Below are positions 37,700-48,893 of a stretch of DNA of 64,000 bases, in pieces; the stretch's first letter is position 1; each line of letters opens with the position of its first letter. A model generated the notes under the pieces. The model saw only the letters and a program-made list of their open reading frames with translations. It searched no databases and was not told the DNA's origin. The DNA comes from Lelliottia nimipressuralis (GTDB lineage Bacteria; Pseudomonadota; Gammaproteobacteria; Enterobacterales; Enterobacteriaceae): NCBI RefSeq assembly GCF_004115925.1, contig NZ_SDDX01000014.1, forward strand, positions 103,993-167,992, read 5' to 3'. Made by a program: the position numbers and the translations under genes.

Positions 37700-39157
37700 G
37701 TGTCTGAACTGTCTCAATTATCGCCACAGCCGCTGTGGGATATTTTTGCCAAAATCTGTTCCATTCCTCACCCTTCCTATCACGAAGAACAGCTTGCCGA
37801 ACATATTATGGGCTGGGCGAAGGAAAAAGGCCTGCACGCAGAGCGTGACCAGGTTGGCAATATTCTGATTCGTAAAGCGGCCACCGCAGGTATGGAAAAC
37901 CGCAAACCGGTTGTGCTGCAGGCGCACCTGGATATGGTACCGCAGAAAAACAACGATACCGATCACGACTTCACGAAAGATCCGATTCAGCCGTACATCG
38001 ACGGCGAATGGGTTAAAGCACGCGGCACCACGCTGGGCGCCGATAACGGCATCGGTATGGCCTCCGCGCTGGCGGTGCTGGCTGACGATCGCGTTCAGCA
38101 CGGCCCGCTGGAAGTGCTGCTGACCATGACCGAAGAAGCGGGTATGGACGGTGCTTTTGGTCTGCAGGCCAACTGGCTGCAGGCAGATATCCTGATCAAC
38201 ACCGACTCTGAAGAAGAGGGTGAGATCTACATGGGTTGCGCGGGGGGGATTGATTTCATCTCTACCCTGCCTCTGACCCGTGAAGCGGTTCCGGCTGGCT
38301 TCCAGACCTTCAAGCTGACGCTGAAGGGCCTGAAAGGCGGTCACTCAGGCGGCGATATCCATTTAGGTTTGGGCAATGCCAACAAACTGCTGGCGCGCTT
38401 CCTGGCCGGTCACGCGGCTGAGCTGGATCTGCGTCTGGTGGATTTCAACGGCGGTACCCTGCGTAACGCGATTCCTCGCGAAGCCTTTGCCACCGTTGCC
38501 GTTGCCGCTAACAAAGCCGACGAGCTGAAAAACCTGGCGAACGTCTACCTGGATATCCTGAAAAACGAACTGTCAGTGAAAGAGAAAAACCTGACCGTGG
38601 TTCTGGAAGCCGTATCCAGCGATAAAGCCGCGCTGACGACCGAGTCACGCGACCGCTTTGTGCAGCTGCTGAACGCCACACCAAACGGCGTGATCCGCAA
38701 CTCTGACGTGGCGAAAGGCGTGGTTGAAACCTCCCTGAACGTCGGCGTTGTCACCATGAGCGACGACAGCGCGGAAATCATCTGCCTGATCCGTTCTCTT
38801 ATCGACAGCGGTAAAGAGTATGTCGTGAGCATGCTGGAATCACTGGGCAAACTCTCTGGTGCGAAAACCTCCGCCAAGGGCAGCTACCCAGGCTGGCAGC
38901 CAGACGCGACCTCTCCGGTCATGGCGCTGGTGCGTGAAACCTATCAGCGTCTGTTCAACAGCACGCCGAACATTCAGGTGATCCACGCGGGTCTGGAGTG
39001 CGGTCTGTTCAAGAAACCGTATCCGGATATGGATATGGTCTCCATTGGGCCGACCATTACCGGGCCACACTCTCCGGACGAGCAGGTGCATATCGAAAGC
39101 GTGGGCCACTACTGGACGCTGCTGACAGAACTGCTGAAAGCGATTCCGGCTAAGTAA
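37700..39157 (+). CDS. pepD: Aminoacyl-histidine dipeptidase (peptidase D)
   Basis: A 485-residue cytosolic M20 metallopeptidase that splits Xaa-His dipeptides. Metal-binding and catalytic motifs are seen: QAHLDMVPQ, GADNGIG, TMTEEAGMDGAFG, INTDSEEEG and GLECGLF. The start is GTG at 37700 after AAGGAGA, matching E. coli MSELSQLSP. The frame is open back to 37535, but that extension lies in the promoter region shared with gpt. Confidence 0.97.
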   Translation: MSELSQLSPQPLWDIFAKICSIPHPSYHEEQLAEHIMGWAKEKGLHAERDQVGNILIRKAATAGMENRKPVVLQAHLDMVPQKNNDTDHDFTKDPIQPYIDGEWVKARGTTLGADNGIGMASALAVLADDRVQHGPLEVLLTMTEEAGMDGAFGLQANWLQADILINTDSEEEGEIYMGCAGGIDFISTLPLTREAVPAGFQTFKLTLKGLKGGHSGGDIHLGLGNANKLLARFLAGHAAELDLRLVDFNGGTLRNAIPREAFATVAVAANKADELKNLANVYLDILKNELSVKEKNLTVVLEAVSSDKAALTTESRDRFVQLLNATPNGVIRNSDVAKGVVETSLNVGVVTMSDDSAEIICLIRSLIDSGKEYVVSMLESLGKLSGAKTSAKGSYPGWQPDATSPVMALVRETYQRLFNSTPNIQVIHAGLECGLFKKPYPDMDMVSIGPTITGPHSPDEQVHIESVGHYWTLLTELLKAIPAK

Positions 39158-39169
39158 GACGCTGTACGT

Positions 39170-39256
39170 GCCCGGCGGCAGTGCGTTGTCGGGCCAGCAG
39201 AATCAGTGCCATAGCGATATGTAGAAGTAGGCCCGGTAAGCGAAGCGCTACCGGGC
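39170..39256. repeat. Two REP hairpins between pepD and dinB, second doubles as terminator
   Basis: REP-like palindromes at 39170-39194 and 39231-39256. The second (GCCCGGTA / TACCGGGC) is followed by six T and should end pepD transcription. The same region lies downstream of convergent dinB. Confidence 0.75.
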
Positions 39257-39269
39257 TTTTTTATACGTT

Positions 39270-40328
39270 TTATAACCCCAGCACCAGCTGTCGCTCCAGC
39301 TGCGGGTCCAGCAGCGTGACGTGTAAACCCACCAGCCTCACTCCCCTTCCCCCACGGCGTTCCTGCCAGGCTTTCTTCGCCGTTGCGATCAGGTCGTCTT
39401 TATTGAGTCGCGGCCAGACATGCTCCTGGGTTGTTTGCTGGAAGTCGTTAAACTTGAGTTTCACCCCCTGCCGGGCAATCAGCAGATCGGGTTTCACCTT
39501 TGCCAGACGCCGCTCCAGCTCGGGGTAGAGCTGCTCGTTAATAATGGTTTCGCAGTCACTCCACTCGTGGATATCTTCCGCCAGCGTGCGCTCGACCCCC
39601 ACCGATTTACGCAGGCGCTCGCTGTTAATGCTGCGCTCATCAATCCCCTGACTGCGCTCCCACAGCATCCGGCCAAATTTGCCAAAGCGTTTAAGCAGCA
39701 TCGCCAGATCGCTGTTCTGCACGTCTTCGCAGGTGCGCAGACCCAGCGTTTCCAGCTTTGCGGCCGAGACTTTGCCGACGCCGGGGATTTTACCCAGCGG
39801 CAGAGTTTTCAAAAAGGCAGGGACCTCATCAGGCGTGATGACATATTGCCCGTCCGGTTTATTCAGATCCGAGGCGATTTTGGCGAGGAATTTGACCGGC
39901 GCAATCCCGGCGGAGGCCGTTAAATTCAGCTCTTTAAAAATGGTCTGGCGGATCTCCTGCGCCATCAGCGTAGCGGAGCCGTGGCAGTGCAGACTGTCCG
40001 TGACGTCGAGATAAGCTTCGTCGAGAGAAAGGGGTTCGATGAGCGACGTGTAGCGGGAGAAGATTTCCCGGATATGGGCCGAGGCCTCTTTGTAAGCATC
40101 AAAGCGGCCGGGCAACAGAATGAGATGAGGACAGAGTTTAAGTGCCATCGCCGTGGGCATGGCGCTGCGCACGCCAAATTTGCGCGCCGGATAGTTGGCA
40201 GTGCTGATCACACCACGCTTAACGCGGCTGCCGCCAATGGCGATGGGGACATCCCGCAGCGCCGGATTATCACGCATCTCCACGGCGGCAAAAAAGCAGT
40301 CCATATCGACATGGATTATTTTGCGCAT
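39270..40328 (-). CDS. dinB: DNA polymerase IV (Y family)
   Basis: A 352-residue translesion polymerase. The catalytic acidic residues lie in the N-terminal [16 protein letters not shown] and in [12 protein letters not shown] near 100. A helix-hairpin-helix ([12 protein letters not shown]) and the little-finger domain follow. The C terminus ERQLVLGL is the beta-clamp-binding peptide. A LexA box lies just upstream, so SOS control is expected. In E. coli other genes separate dinB from pepD and yafK; here it directly adjoins both. Confidence 0.97.
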   Translation of the reverse strand: MRKIIHVDMDCFFAAVEMRDNPALRDVPIAIGGSRVKRGVISTANYPARKFGVRSAMPTAMALKLCPHLILLPGRFDAYKEASAHIREIFSRYTSLIEPLSLDEAYLDVTDSLHCHGSATLMAQEIRQTIFKELNLTASAGIAPVKFLAKIASDLNKPDGQYVITPDEVPAFLKTLPLGKIPGVGKVSAAKLETLGLRTCEDVQNSDLAMLLKRFGKFGRMLWERSQGIDERSINSERLRKSVGVERTLAEDIHEWSDCETIINEQLYPELERRLAKVKPDLLIARQGVKLKFNDFQQTTQEHVWPRLNKDDLIATAKKAWQERRGGRGVRLVGLHVTLLDPQLERQLVLGL

Positions 40329-40348
40329 ACTTAACCCTCACCCTTTCA

Positions 40349-40364
40349 CTGGATAAGTATACAG
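40349..40364. promoter_or_regulatory. LexA box of dinB
   Basis: On the minus strand CTGTATACTTATCCAG fits the LexA consensus (CTG-N10-CAG) and is nearly the known E. coli dinB operator. It lies 20 bases upstream of the start codon. Confidence 0.88.
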
Positions 40365-40604
40365 TTAAAAATTCAGAATTGAAAAGTATCAGCGTCTTCA
40401 CATCCTCCACAATTACGCAAAGTTCCTGGTTTCAAACGCGGCCTGATAAGCTATAAATGCCAACTAATTTGTAAACTCATTAGTTCACTCTTGCGAAAAA
40501 ATGCAGCGATGCTAATGTGAGCGCTCCTAATCCAGAAAATTCTGATTTCGGGTCTCTTTTGCCGTCCTGGCAAGTTGGTTTGGCTTTATCAAGGAACTTG
40601 TAGT

Positions 40605-41345
40605 ATGCGTAAAATCGCATTGTTCATTGCGATGCTTCTGATCCCGTGTGTCTCGTTCGCAGGGCTGCTTGGCAGCAACAGTTCAACCACACCGGTCAGC
40701 AAAGAATATAAACAACAATTAATGGGATCACCGGTTTATATTCAGATCTTCAAGGAAGAACGCACGCTCGATCTATTTGTCAAAATGGGCGAGACATATC
40801 AACTGCTTGATAGCTACAAAATCTGTAACTATTCCGGCGGATTAGGTCCGAAACAACGTCAGGGTGATTTCAAAAGTCCTGAAGGGTTTTATACCGTTCA
40901 GCGCAATCAGCTCAAACCTGACAGCCGCTTCTATAAAGCCATCAATATCGGCTTCCCGAACGCCTACGATCGTGCCCATGGTTACGAAGGTAAATACCTG
41001 ATGATTCACGGTGCCTGCGTGTCTATCGGCTGCTACGCCATGACGGACAGCGGTATTGATGAGATTTTCCAGTTTGTGACCGGCGCGTTAGTCTTCGGCC
41101 AGGCGGGCGTGCAGGTGAGCATCTATCCGTTCCGCATGACCGATGCCAACATGCAGCGCCACAAGTATTCGACCTACGCGGATTTCTGGAAACAGTTAAA
41201 ACCGGGTTACGACTACTTCCAGCAGACGCATAAGCCACCGACCGTCTCGGTCGCGGATGGTCGATACATTGTCAGCAAACCGCTGAGTCATGAAGTCGTC
41301 CACCCGCAGCTGGCGTCAAACTACACGGTTCCCGAGACAAAATAG
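40605..41345 (+). CDS. dpaA: L,D-transpeptidase-fold enzyme YafK (DpaA/LdtF)
   Basis: A 246-residue periplasmic protein with a signal peptide (1-19, ending SFA). The YkuD domain carries the catalytic motif [12 protein letters not shown] with the active-site Cys. E. coli YafK was reported to act on the link between peptidoglycan and Braun lipoprotein. The start at 40605 follows AAGGAAC; an upstream in-frame ATG (40575) would spoil the signal peptide. Its last 30 bases overlap the convergent yafJ end. Confidence 0.93.
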   Translation: MRKIALFIAMLLIPCVSFAGLLGSNSSTTPVSKEYKQQLMGSPVYIQIFKEERTLDLFVKMGETYQLLDSYKICNYSGGLGPKQRQGDFKSPEGFYTVQRNQLKPDSRFYKAINIGFPNAYDRAHGYEGKYLMIHGACVSIGCYAMTDSGIDEIFQFVTGALVFGQAGVQVSIYPFRMTDANMQRHKYSTYADFWKQLKPGYDYFQQTHKPPTVSVADGRYIVSKPLSHEVVHPQLASNYTVPETK

Positions 41346-42083
41346 TGCCCACTCGCCTGGCATAATCTTTTGCCAGGTTTCATTGCCCGTCAGGGGCTGA
41401 GTGGCGATTACCGTGACCACATCGTTGGGTGTGGTCTCGGTTTGAAAATCAATTTCCACATCCTGATCCAGCAGTTTTGCCACGCCAAAGGGCGCACGAC
41501 GCGTGATCCAGAAAAGATTGGTCGAGCAGAACGCCATCACATAGCGCCCATCTGACAGCAGCATGTTAAACACACCCTTCTCACGCAGCTCACAGGCCAG
41601 CGTGCCGATGTATTTAAACACCGCTTCCATATTTCCCGGCGTGCGCGGATAGCGCTCTGTCAGCTTGTGCAGTAACCAGCAAAACGCTTTCTCACTGTCG
41701 GTTTCACCCACCGGACGGAAATTGCCCGTCTCCAGCGATTTATAGCCGGTCAGTTGCCCGTTATGGGCATAAGTCCAGTTGCGGCCCCACAGTTCACGGG
41801 TAAATGGATGGGTATTTTCCAGCGCCACTTCGCCCCGATTCGCCTGACGAATATGGGCAATGACCGAGCAGGATTTTATCGGGTAATCCTGGACCAGTCG
41901 GGCAATAGGAGAGTTGAAGCTGGGTTGCGGATCTTTGAACGTGCGACAGCCTTTGCCTTCGTAGAAGGTAATGCCCCAGCCGTCTTTATGCGGCCCGGTT
42001 CCTCCACCGCGCTGCACCAGCCCGGTGAAACTAAAGCAGATATCGGTTGGCACATTGGCGCTCATCCCGAGCAATTCGCACAT
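41316..42083 (-). CDS. yafJ: Class II glutamine amidotransferase YafJ
   Basis: A 255-residue protein with the N-terminal nucleophile Cys at position 2 ([15 protein letters not shown]). The Ntn-hydrolase GATase_4 domain continues with [21 protein letters not shown] and [10 protein letters not shown], which supply the glutamine-binding and oxyanion residues. The partner synthase and true substrate are not known. Its 3' end overlaps yafK tail to tail by 30 bases. It is probably transcribed with or near gmhA; a 46-base gap separates them. Confidence 0.94.
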   Translation of the reverse strand: MCELLGMSANVPTDICFSFTGLVQRGGGTGPHKDGWGITFYEGKGCRTFKDPQPSFNSPIARLVQDYPIKSCSVIAHIRQANRGEVALENTHPFTRELWGRNWTYAHNGQLTGYKSLETGNFRPVGETDSEKAFCWLLHKLTERYPRTPGNMEAVFKYIGTLACELREKGVFNMLLSDGRYVMAFCSTNLFWITRRAPFGVAKLLDQDVEIDFQTETTPNDVVTVIATQPLTGNETWQKIMPGEWALFCLGNRVV

Positions 42084-42129
42084 ACATCACCTCCACAACA
42101 GCGGGGGCAAGAGTGCCCCCAGCGAAGTC

Positions 42130-42708
42130 TTACTTAACCATCTCTTTTTCGATCAGCTGGATCAGGATATGAATCACTTTGATGTGAATTTCCTGAATAC
42201 GGTCAGCATAACCAAAATGCGGCACGCGGATTTCGATATCCGACGAGCCTGCCATTTTACCGCCATCTTTGCCGGTCAGAGTGATGACTTTCATCCCCTT
42301 CTCACGCGCAGCGTCAATGGCTTTGATGACGTTGCCGGAATTACCCGACGTGGAGATCCCCAGCAGCACATCGCCTTCACGCCCTACCGCTTCAACGTAG
42401 CGCGAGAAAATATGATCGTAACCGAAGTCGTTACCCACGCAAGAGATGTGGCTAACGTCAGAAATCGCGATCGCCGGGTAACCCGGACGGTTTTCACGGT
42501 AGCGACCGGTCAGCTCTTCAGCGAAGTGCATCGCATCGCAATGTGAACCGCCGTTACCGCAGGAGAGCACTTTGCCGCCGGCTTTGAAACTGTCTGCCAG
42601 CAGAACCGCCGCGCGCTGAATCGCGTGAATATTGGCTTCATCTTTCAGAAAGTTGGCCAGCGTTTCCGCCGCTTCGTTCAGTTCGTTACGAATAAGATCC
42701 TGGTACAT
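42130..42708 (-). CDS. gmhA: Sedoheptulose 7-phosphate isomerase
   Basis: A 192-residue SIS-domain enzyme that makes D-glycero-D-manno-heptose 7-phosphate, the first step to the LPS core heptose. [21 protein letters not shown] and [15 protein letters not shown] form the sugar-phosphate pocket, with conserved E and H for catalysis. The N terminus [17 protein letters not shown] matches E. coli GmhA (LpcA). It is divergent from fadE. Confidence 0.97.
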   Translation of the reverse strand: MYQDLIRNELNEAAETLANFLKDEANIHAIQRAAVLLADSFKAGGKVLSCGNGGSHCDAMHFAEELTGRYRENRPGYPAIAISDVSHISCVGNDFGYDHIFSRYVEAVGREGDVLLGISTSGNSGNVIKAIDAAREKGMKVITLTGKDGGKMAGSSDIEIRVPHFGYADRIQEIHIKVIHILIQLIEKEMVK

Positions 42709-42987
42709 GAGGATAATCCTTCAGTATTGATGAAATAACACAGGGAGTGTACCGGATCGCGAGAAAAGCGAGAAGCTATACCCGTCATACTTGACGTGGT
42801 CTTTGCGCTGGCAGTGCCTGCTCTCACCCTCTCACTGACTTAAGTCTGCTCCTGGTCATGGCGATGCAGATCCCTCGGCGTTTTGATTATTCGTGCCTGT
42901 CAAAACCTGAACAATGTGAACCAGGTTGTAATTATTTTGTGAATGCATTGCTAAAAGAAATAACATCCACTACAACCATATCATCAC

Positions 42988-43004
42988 AAGTGGTCAGACC
43001 TCCT
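42988..43004. promoter_or_regulatory. FadR operator of fadE
   Basis: AAGTGGTCAGACCTCCT fits the FadR binding consensus (TGGTCNGACC core) and lies 23-39 bases before the fadE start. FadR represses fadE in the absence of long-chain acyl-CoA. The rest of the interval from 42709 holds the two divergent promoters. Confidence 0.8.
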
Positions 43005-43026
43005 ACAAGCAAGGGAGCTTTTCTTT

Positions 43027-45471
43027 ATGATGATTTTGAGCATTATCGCAACCGTTGTTCTGCTCGGTGTGTTGTTCTATCACCGCGTCAGTTTATTACT
43101 GAGTAGCCTGATTCTGTTGGCCTGGACGGCTGCGCTTGGCCTGTCTGGTCTGTGGAATATCTGGGTTGTGCTGCCGCTGGCAATTATCCTGCTGCCGCTC
43201 AACGTGCCTACGATGCGTAAGTCGATGATTTCCGCCCCGGTGTTCCGCGGCTTCCGTAAAGTGATGCCACCGATGTCACGCACGGAAAAAGAAGCCATCG
43301 ACGCGGGCACCACCTGGTGGGAAGGCGATCTGTTCCAGGGCAACCCGGACTGGAAAAAGCTGCACAACTACCCGCAGCCACGGCTGACAGCTGAAGAACA
43401 AGCCTTTATTGATGGTCCGGTAGAAGAAGCGTGCCGCATGGCGAACGACTTCCAGATCACCCATGAAATGGCCGATCTGCCTCCGGAAATGTGGGCCTAT
43501 CTGAAAGAGCATCGCTTCTTCGCGATGATCATTAAGAAAGAGTACGGCGGCCTGGAGTTCTCCGCTTACGCTCAGGCTCGCGTGCTGCAAAAACTGGCTG
43601 GTGTGTCAGGGATCCTGGCGATCACCGTTGGCGTACCAAACTCTTTAGGCCCAGGCGAACTGCTGCAGCATTACGGCACCGAAGAGCAAAAAGATCACTA
43701 TCTGCCGCGTCTGGCGCGTGGTCAGGAAATCCCTTGCTTCGCGCTGACCAGCCCGGAAGCTGGCTCTGATGCGGGTGCTATCCCGGATACCGGCGTAGTC
43801 TGCATGGGCGAGTGGCAGGGCCAGCAGGTGCTGGGTATGCGCCTGACCTGGAACAAGCGTTACATTACGCTGGCACCGATTGCCACCGTACTGGGCCTGG
43901 CATTCAAACTCTCTGACCCGGACAGACTGCTGGGCGACGAGGAAGATCTGGGCATTACCTGTGCGCTGATCCCAACCTCTACGCCTGGCGTCGAAATTGG
44001 TCGTCGTCACTTCCCGCTGAACGTACCGTTCCAGAACGGTCCGACCCGTGGCGAAGATATCTTTGTACCGATTGATTACATCATCGGCGGTCCGAAAATG
44101 GCCGGACAGGGCTGGCGTATGCTGGTGGAATGTCTGTCGGTCGGTCGCGGTATCACCCTGCCGTCGAACTCTACCGGTGGCCTGAAATCCGTCGCGATGG
44201 GGATTGGTGCTTACGCCCACATCCGCCGTCAGTTCAAAATTTCTATCGGTAAGATGGAAGGTATCGAAGAGCCACTGGCGCGCATCGCGGGCAACGCTTA
44301 CGTGATGGATGCGGCGGCGTCGCTGATCACCTACGGCATCATGCTGGGCGAAAAACCGGCTGTGCTGTCAGCTATCGTCAAGTATCACTGTACCCATCGT
44401 GCGCAGCAGTCAATTATTGATGCGATGGATATTGCTGGCGGTAAAGGCATTATGCTCGGCGAAGGCAACTTCCTGGCGCGTGGCTATCAGGGCGCACCGA
44501 TTGCCATCACCGTGGAAGGCGCCAACATCCTCACCCGCAGCATGATGATCTTTGGTCAGGGCGCGATTCGCTGCCATCCGTATGTACTGGAAGAGATGGC
44601 TGCGGCGCAAAACAACGACGTGAATGCGTTCGACAAGCTGCTGTTCAAACACATCGGCCATGTCGGCAGCAACAAAATGCGCAGCTTCTGGCTGGGCCTG
44701 ACGCGCGGTCTCACCAGTGCCACACCAACGGGTGATGCGACCAAACGTTACTACCAGCATCTCAACCGCCTGAGCGCGAACCTGGCGCTGCTGTCAGACG
44801 TGTCGATGGCAGTCCTCGGCGGCAGTCTGAAGCGTCGCGAGCGTATCTCTGCGCGTCTGGGCGATGTCCTGAGCCAGGTATTCCTTGCCTCTGCGGTTCT
44901 GAAACGTTACGACGATGAAGGCCGTCATGAAGCGGATCTGCCGTTAGTCCACTGGGGCGTGCAGGATGCGCTCTATCAGGCAGAGCAGGCGATTGACGAT
45001 CTGCTGGCGAACTTCCCGAACCGCTTTGTGGCAGGCGCACTGCGCGTGGTGATCTTCCCAACCGGTCGTCATCATCTGGCACCGTCCGATATCCTGGATC
45101 ACAAAGTGGCGAAGATCCTGCAGGTGCCAAGTGCAACCCGCTCCCGTATCGGTCGCGGTCAGTACCTGAAGCCTACCGAGCATAACCCGGTTGGTCTGCT
45201 GGAAGAGGCGCTGCTGGATGTGATGGCAGCCGATCCTGTTCACCAGAAAATCTGTAAACAGCTGGGCAAAAACCTGCCGTTTACTCGCCTGGATGAACTG
45301 GCCAAACAGGCGCTGGCGGGTGGGATCATCGATCAGAATGAAGCTGCGGTACTAGTGAAAGCGGAAGAGAGCCGTCTGCGCAGCATTAACGTGGATGATT
45401 TCGAGCACGACGAGCTGGCGACCCGGCCGGTAAAGCTGCCGGAGAAGGTCCGCAAACCTGAAGCGGCCTGA
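43027..45471 (+). CDS. fadE: Acyl-CoA dehydrogenase FadE
   Basis: An 814-residue membrane-associated flavoenzyme that does the first oxidation step of fatty acid beta-oxidation. Two N-terminal hydrophobic helices (1-60) are followed by the acyl-CoA dehydrogenase core, with [24 protein letters not shown] and [22 protein letters not shown], then a long C-terminal extension typical of FadE. The start follows AAGGGAGC. A strong terminator lies downstream. Length equals the E. coli protein. Confidence 0.97.
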   Translation: MMILSIIATVVLLGVLFYHRVSLLLSSLILLAWTAALGLSGLWNIWVVLPLAIILLPLNVPTMRKSMISAPVFRGFRKVMPPMSRTEKEAIDAGTTWWEGDLFQGNPDWKKLHNYPQPRLTAEEQAFIDGPVEEACRMANDFQITHEMADLPPEMWAYLKEHRFFAMIIKKEYGGLEFSAYAQARVLQKLAGVSGILAITVGVPNSLGPGELLQHYGTEEQKDHYLPRLARGQEIPCFALTSPEAGSDAGAIPDTGVVCMGEWQGQQVLGMRLTWNKRYITLAPIATVLGLAFKLSDPDRLLGDEEDLGITCALIPTSTPGVEIGRRHFPLNVPFQNGPTRGEDIFVPIDYIIGGPKMAGQGWRMLVECLSVGRGITLPSNSTGGLKSVAMGIGAYAHIRRQFKISIGKMEGIEEPLARIAGNAYVMDAAASLITYGIMLGEKPAVLSAIVKYHCTHRAQQSIIDAMDIAGGKGIMLGEGNFLARGYQGAPIAITVEGANILTRSMMIFGQGAIRCHPYVLEEMAAAQNNDVNAFDKLLFKHIGHVGSNKMRSFWLGLTRGLTSATPTGDATKRYYQHLNRLSANLALLSDVSMAVLGGSLKRRERISARLGDVLSQVFLASAVLKRYDDEGRHEADLPLVHWGVQDALYQAEQAIDDLLANFPNRFVAGALRVVIFPTGRHHLAPSDILDHKVAKILQVPSATRSRIGRGQYLKPTEHNPVGLLEEALLDVMAADPVHQKICKQLGKNLPFTRLDELAKQALAGGIIDQNEAAVLVKAEESRLRSINVDDFEHDELATRPVKLPEKVRKPEAA

Positions 45472-45487
45472 CCCGCATCGCTTCCAC

Positions 45488-45514
45488 AAACCCCGCCGCG
45501 TGCGGGGTTTTTTA
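45488..45514 (+). terminator. Terminator of fadE
   Basis: ACCCCGC / GCGGGGT stem followed by TTTTTT, 17 bases after the fadE stop. Confidence 0.9.
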
Positions 45515-45579
45515 TTGCCACATTTTCTCTTTTTCCCGTGCTACAGTGTCAAAAAGCCGTCTTTCGAGGAGTCATGATT

Positions 45580-46350
45580 GTGCCTGGTTTGAAGATTACC
45601 CTTTTACAACAGCCCCTGGTGTGGATGGACGGTCCCGCCAACCTGCGCCATTTTGATCGTCAGCTCGAAGAGATCACCGGACGCGATGTGATTGTGCTGC
45701 CGGAGATGTTCACTACCGGGTTCGCCATGGAGGCAGCAAAGCAGTCTCTGGCGCAGGATGACGTCGTCGCGTGGATGCACAGCAAGGCCCGGCAGACGAA
45801 CGCTCTCGTCGCGGGGAGCGCCGCGCTGCAGACCGAGCGTGGGCCGGTGAACCGCTTCCTGCTCGTCGAGCCAGACGGCACGCTGCATTTTTACGATAAA
45901 CGCCACCTGTTCCGCATGGCCGATGAGCATCATCACTACGAGGCGGGTAACGAGCGGGTGGTGTTTGAGTGGCGCGGCTGGCGCATTCTGCCGCTGGTCT
46001 GTTACGACCTGCGCTTCCCGGTCTGGTCACGCAACCGTAATGATTACGATCTGGCGCTGTACGTCGCCAACTGGCCTGCGCCGCGCTCGCTGCACTGGCA
46101 AGCGCTGTTGGTGGCGCGCGCCATTGAGAATCAGGCGTATGTGGTGGGCTGTAACCGCGTAGGCACCGATGGCAATGGGCATCACTACCGCGGCGATAGC
46201 CGGGTGGTGAATCCGCAGGGGGAAATTATTGCCACCGCCGAACCGCATCAGGCGACGCGTATAGACGCCGAGCTTTCGCTAACGGCACTGAAAGAGTACC
46301 GGGAGAAGTTTCCGGCATGGCAGGACGCGGATCCGTTTAGTATTGGATGA
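45580..46350 (+). CDS. yafV: Omega-amidase YafV (nitrilase superfamily)
   Basis: A 256-residue carbon-nitrogen hydrolase of the kind that deaminates alpha-ketoglutaramate. The catalytic triad is visible as VLPEMFTTGF (Glu), YDKRHLF (Lys) and LVCYDLRFPVW (Cys). The start is set at GTG 45580, eight bases after GAGGAG and matching the E. coli N terminus PGLKITLLQQPLVWMDG. An in-frame ATG six bases upstream is too close to the ribosome site. Confidence 0.94.
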   Translation: MPGLKITLLQQPLVWMDGPANLRHFDRQLEEITGRDVIVLPEMFTTGFAMEAAKQSLAQDDVVAWMHSKARQTNALVAGSAALQTERGPVNRFLLVEPDGTLHFYDKRHLFRMADEHHHYEAGNERVVFEWRGWRILPLVCYDLRFPVWSRNRNDYDLALYVANWPAPRSLHWQALLVARAIENQAYVVGCNRVGTDGNGHHYRGDSRVVNPQGEIIATAEPHQATRIDAELSLTALKEYREKFPAWQDADPFSIG

Positions 46351-46356
46351 AAAAAA

Positions 46357-46383
46357 GCCGGGTGCGGCAGCGCCTCACCCGGC
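46357..46383. terminator. REP-like bidirectional terminator between yafV and the transferase operon
   Basis: GCCGGGTG / CACCCGGC stem with the internal GCGGC/GCGCC pattern of REP elements. On the minus strand it is followed by a T run, so it should end the seven-gene operon. It also lies directly after yafV. Confidence 0.8.
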
Positions 46384-46404
46384 TTAGATGCTGATAGCGG
46401 TTTG

Positions 46405-48006
46405 TTAACTCACTAACGCCTGCCCGTCTTTGCGGCTTTCGGTTGCGGCGACGTAGTGCCCTTCCGGCATGCGGTAAATCACCTGCGCGCCGCCAAAGTT
46501 ATAATCCTGCAGCGGATCTTCCACCGTAATCTGATGCCCGCGTTCGCGCAGCGCCGCAATGGTATTGCGGTCGAAGCTCGATTCAACGATCACTTCCCGG
46601 CCCTTCACCACGCGCCAGCGCGGCGCATCGATCGCCGCCTGGGGGTTTTGCCCGTGCAGCATAATACGCAGCGCCATCTGCATGTGACCCTGCGCCTGCA
46701 TTGGCCCGCCCATCACGCCAAACGACATCAGCGGTTTGCCCTGCCCGTCCATCGCGAAGCCCGGAATAATGGTATGGAACGGACGCTTACTGCCCGCCAG
46801 GGCGTTAGGATGTTTAGGATCCAGCACAAAGCCACAGCCGCGATTTTGCAGGCTAATGCCCGTGTCCGGCACCACGACGCCTGAGCCAAAGCCCATAAAG
46901 TTGGACTGGATAAAGGAGATCATCATCCCGCTGGAATCGGCGGCAGAGAGGTAAACCGTACCGCTTTGTGTCGGCGCGCCGTAGGTGAAATCAGACGCGT
47001 TATCCTGATCGATCAGCGCCGCGCGCGATTTCAGATAGTGGTCGCTTAACAGCTCTTTCGCGGCAAACTCCATGTGCTCTTCGTCGGCCACGTAGCGATC
47101 GAGATCCGCCAGCGCCAGCTTCATCGCCTCGATCGACAGATGCAGAGATTGCACAGAGTCCGGATGATGTTTTTCGATCCCGCACTGCTCCAGAATCCCC
47201 AGCGCAATAAGCGTGGCGATCCCCTGACCGTTTGGCGGCAGCTCCTGCACCGATCCACCGGCGAAATCGCGCGACAGCAGCTCCACCCAGTCGACGCGAT
47301 GATTCGCCAGATCGTCTGCCGTCAGATGCGCGCCGTGCTCTTTGGCGAAAGCAGCGATTTTCTGCGCCAGCTCACCGCGATAGAAGGCTTCGCCGTTAGT
47401 TTTGGCGATCAGCTCCAGAGAGTTGGCCTGCGCCGGATTACGGAAAATCTCACCGATGCGCGGCGCGCGGCCCTCTGGCGCAAAGCAGGCGCTAAAGCCC
47501 GGCTGATCTTTCAGTTTGTTAAAGCCGCGCTGCCACAGGTGACCAATCAGCGGCGACACCGGGAAACCATTACGCGCGTACTCAATGGCCGGTTGCGCCA
47601 GGGTCGTCAGCGGCAGCGTGCCAAAACGCTCGGCCAGTGCTACCCAGCCGGAGACGGCGCCCGGCACCGTCACCGCGTCCCAGCCAAGCTCTGGCACGTC
47701 GGTTTTGCCCGCGTACAGATCCGCATGCCAGCTGGCAGGCGAACGGCCTGATGCGTTCAGACCGTGCAGCTTTTCGCCGTCCCAGACGATGGCAAAGGCG
47801 TCGCTGCCAATGCCGCAGCCCGTCGGTTCAACCACCGTCAGGGCCATGGCCGTGGCTATGGCGGCATCAACGGCGTTACCGCCGAGCTGTAACATCCGCA
47901 TCCCGGCCTGCGCCGCCAACGGCTGCGAAGTGGCGACCGCGTTGTGCCCCATCATTGGCGGGCGTCGTGAATCGTAACCGGTCGTAAAATCAAGCGCTTT
48001 GGTCAT
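46405..48006 (-). CDS. Gamma-glutamyltransferase family protein
   Basis: A 533-residue Ntn hydrolase that would transfer or hydrolyse gamma-glutamyl groups of glutathione or related compounds. GGNAVDAAIATAMAL and LNASGRSP mark the large-subunit fold. The autoprocessing nucleophile is Thr at about 350 in TQSGTVYLSAAD. No signal peptide is seen, unlike periplasmic Ggt, so the protein appears cytoplasmic. It is the last gene of a peptide ABC transporter operon, so it likely acts on the imported substrate. The second of two adjacent ATG codons (48006) is better spaced from AAGGAG. Confidence 0.86.
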   Translation of the reverse strand: MTKALDFTTGYDSRRPPMMGHNAVATSQPLAAQAGMRMLQLGGNAVDAAIATAMALTVVEPTGCGIGSDAFAIVWDGEKLHGLNASGRSPASWHADLYAGKTDVPELGWDAVTVPGAVSGWVALAERFGTLPLTTLAQPAIEYARNGFPVSPLIGHLWQRGFNKLKDQPGFSACFAPEGRAPRIGEIFRNPAQANSLELIAKTNGEAFYRGELAQKIAAFAKEHGAHLTADDLANHRVDWVELLSRDFAGGSVQELPPNGQGIATLIALGILEQCGIEKHHPDSVQSLHLSIEAMKLALADLDRYVADEEHMEFAAKELLSDHYLKSRAALIDQDNASDFTYGAPTQSGTVYLSAADSSGMMISFIQSNFMGFGSGVVVPDTGISLQNRGCGFVLDPKHPNALAGSKRPFHTIIPGFAMDGQGKPLMSFGVMGGPMQAQGHMQMALRIMLHGQNPQAAIDAPRWRVVKGREVIVESSFDRNTIAALRERGHQITVEDPLQDYNFGGAQVIYRMPEGHYVAATESRKDGQALVS

Positions 48007-48015
48007 CATGACTCC

Positions 48016-48891
48016 TTAGTCGTGGCGCGGATCGAGCGCATCGCGCAGCCCGTCACCGAGTAAATTAAAGCCCTGTACCGCAAGGAAAATGGCGATACCA
48101 GGGAAAACAGACATCCATGGCGCCTGTTCCAGAAAACCTTTTGCCGTGTTGAGCATTGAGCCCCATGACGGATTCGGCGGCTGCTGACCAAGGCCGAGAA
48201 ACGACAGGCTGGCCTCGGCGATAATGGCGGAGGCAATCGCCAGCGTGGCCTGCACCAGAATTGGTGACATCACATTGGGCAGCACATATTTCACGATGAT
48301 CCAGCGATCCGGCAGGCCAATCGCCTTCGCGCCATCGATGTACTCTTCGTTGCGAATGGCGATCACCTGGCCGCGCGTCAGACGAGCAAAAATCGGCATG
48401 GCCGACAGCCCGATGGCGATCATCGCGTTAGTCAGGCTGGGGCCTAAAAACGCCCCCAGTGCGATCGCCATGATCAGGAACGGGCATGCCAGCAGCGCTT
48501 CGATAAAGCGTGAGATCACGCCGTCCCAGATCCCCTGGAAGTACCCCGCCACCAGCCCGAGCGGTACCCCGATCGCTACGGCAATGACCACCGACATACA
48601 GCCCGCCATCAGGGACGTTCGCGCGCCCCAGACGATGCGCGAGAGAATGTCGCGGCCCAGCTCGTCGGTGCCAAACCAATACAGCTCTGACGGCGGCTTA
48701 CGCACCGCCAGGAAGTTAGCTTTGACCGGATCAAAGGGCGCAAGCCAGGGGGCAATCAGGGCGATGAGCACAAAGATGCCGACAATCACCGCGCCAATCA
48801 CCGCGCTTTTATTGGCGAGAAATTTCTTCAGCACCCGATTCTGCGCGCGTGGCAACGCAGGTACTACGGTTTGAGTCGTCAGTTCAGCCAC
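48016..48891 (-). CDS. Peptide-type ABC transporter permease (DppC/GsiD-like)
   Basis: A 291-residue inner-membrane permease with six hydrophobic segments and an N-terminal OppC-type extension. GTDELGRDILSRIVWGARTSL is the family hallmark. The EAA loop EYIDGAKAIGLPDRWIIVKYVLPN is intact. It starts with GTG two bases after the partner permease, and ends six to nine bases before the transferase gene. Pairs with the permease encoded upstream. Confidence 0.9.
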   Translation of the reverse strand: MAELTTQTVVPALPRAQNRVLKKFLANKSAVIGAVIVGIFVLIALIAPWLAPFDPVKANFLAVRKPPSELYWFGTDELGRDILSRIVWGARTSLMAGCMSVVIAVAIGVPLGLVAGYFQGIWDGVISRFIEALLACPFLIMAIALGAFLGPSLTNAMIAIGLSAMPIFARLTRGQVIAIRNEEYIDGAKAIGLPDRWIIVKYVLPNVMSPILVQATLAIASAIIAEASLSFLGLGQQPPNPSWGSMLNTAKGFLEQAPWMSVFPGIAIFLAVQGFNLLGDGLRDALDPRHD

Positions 48892-48893
48892 GA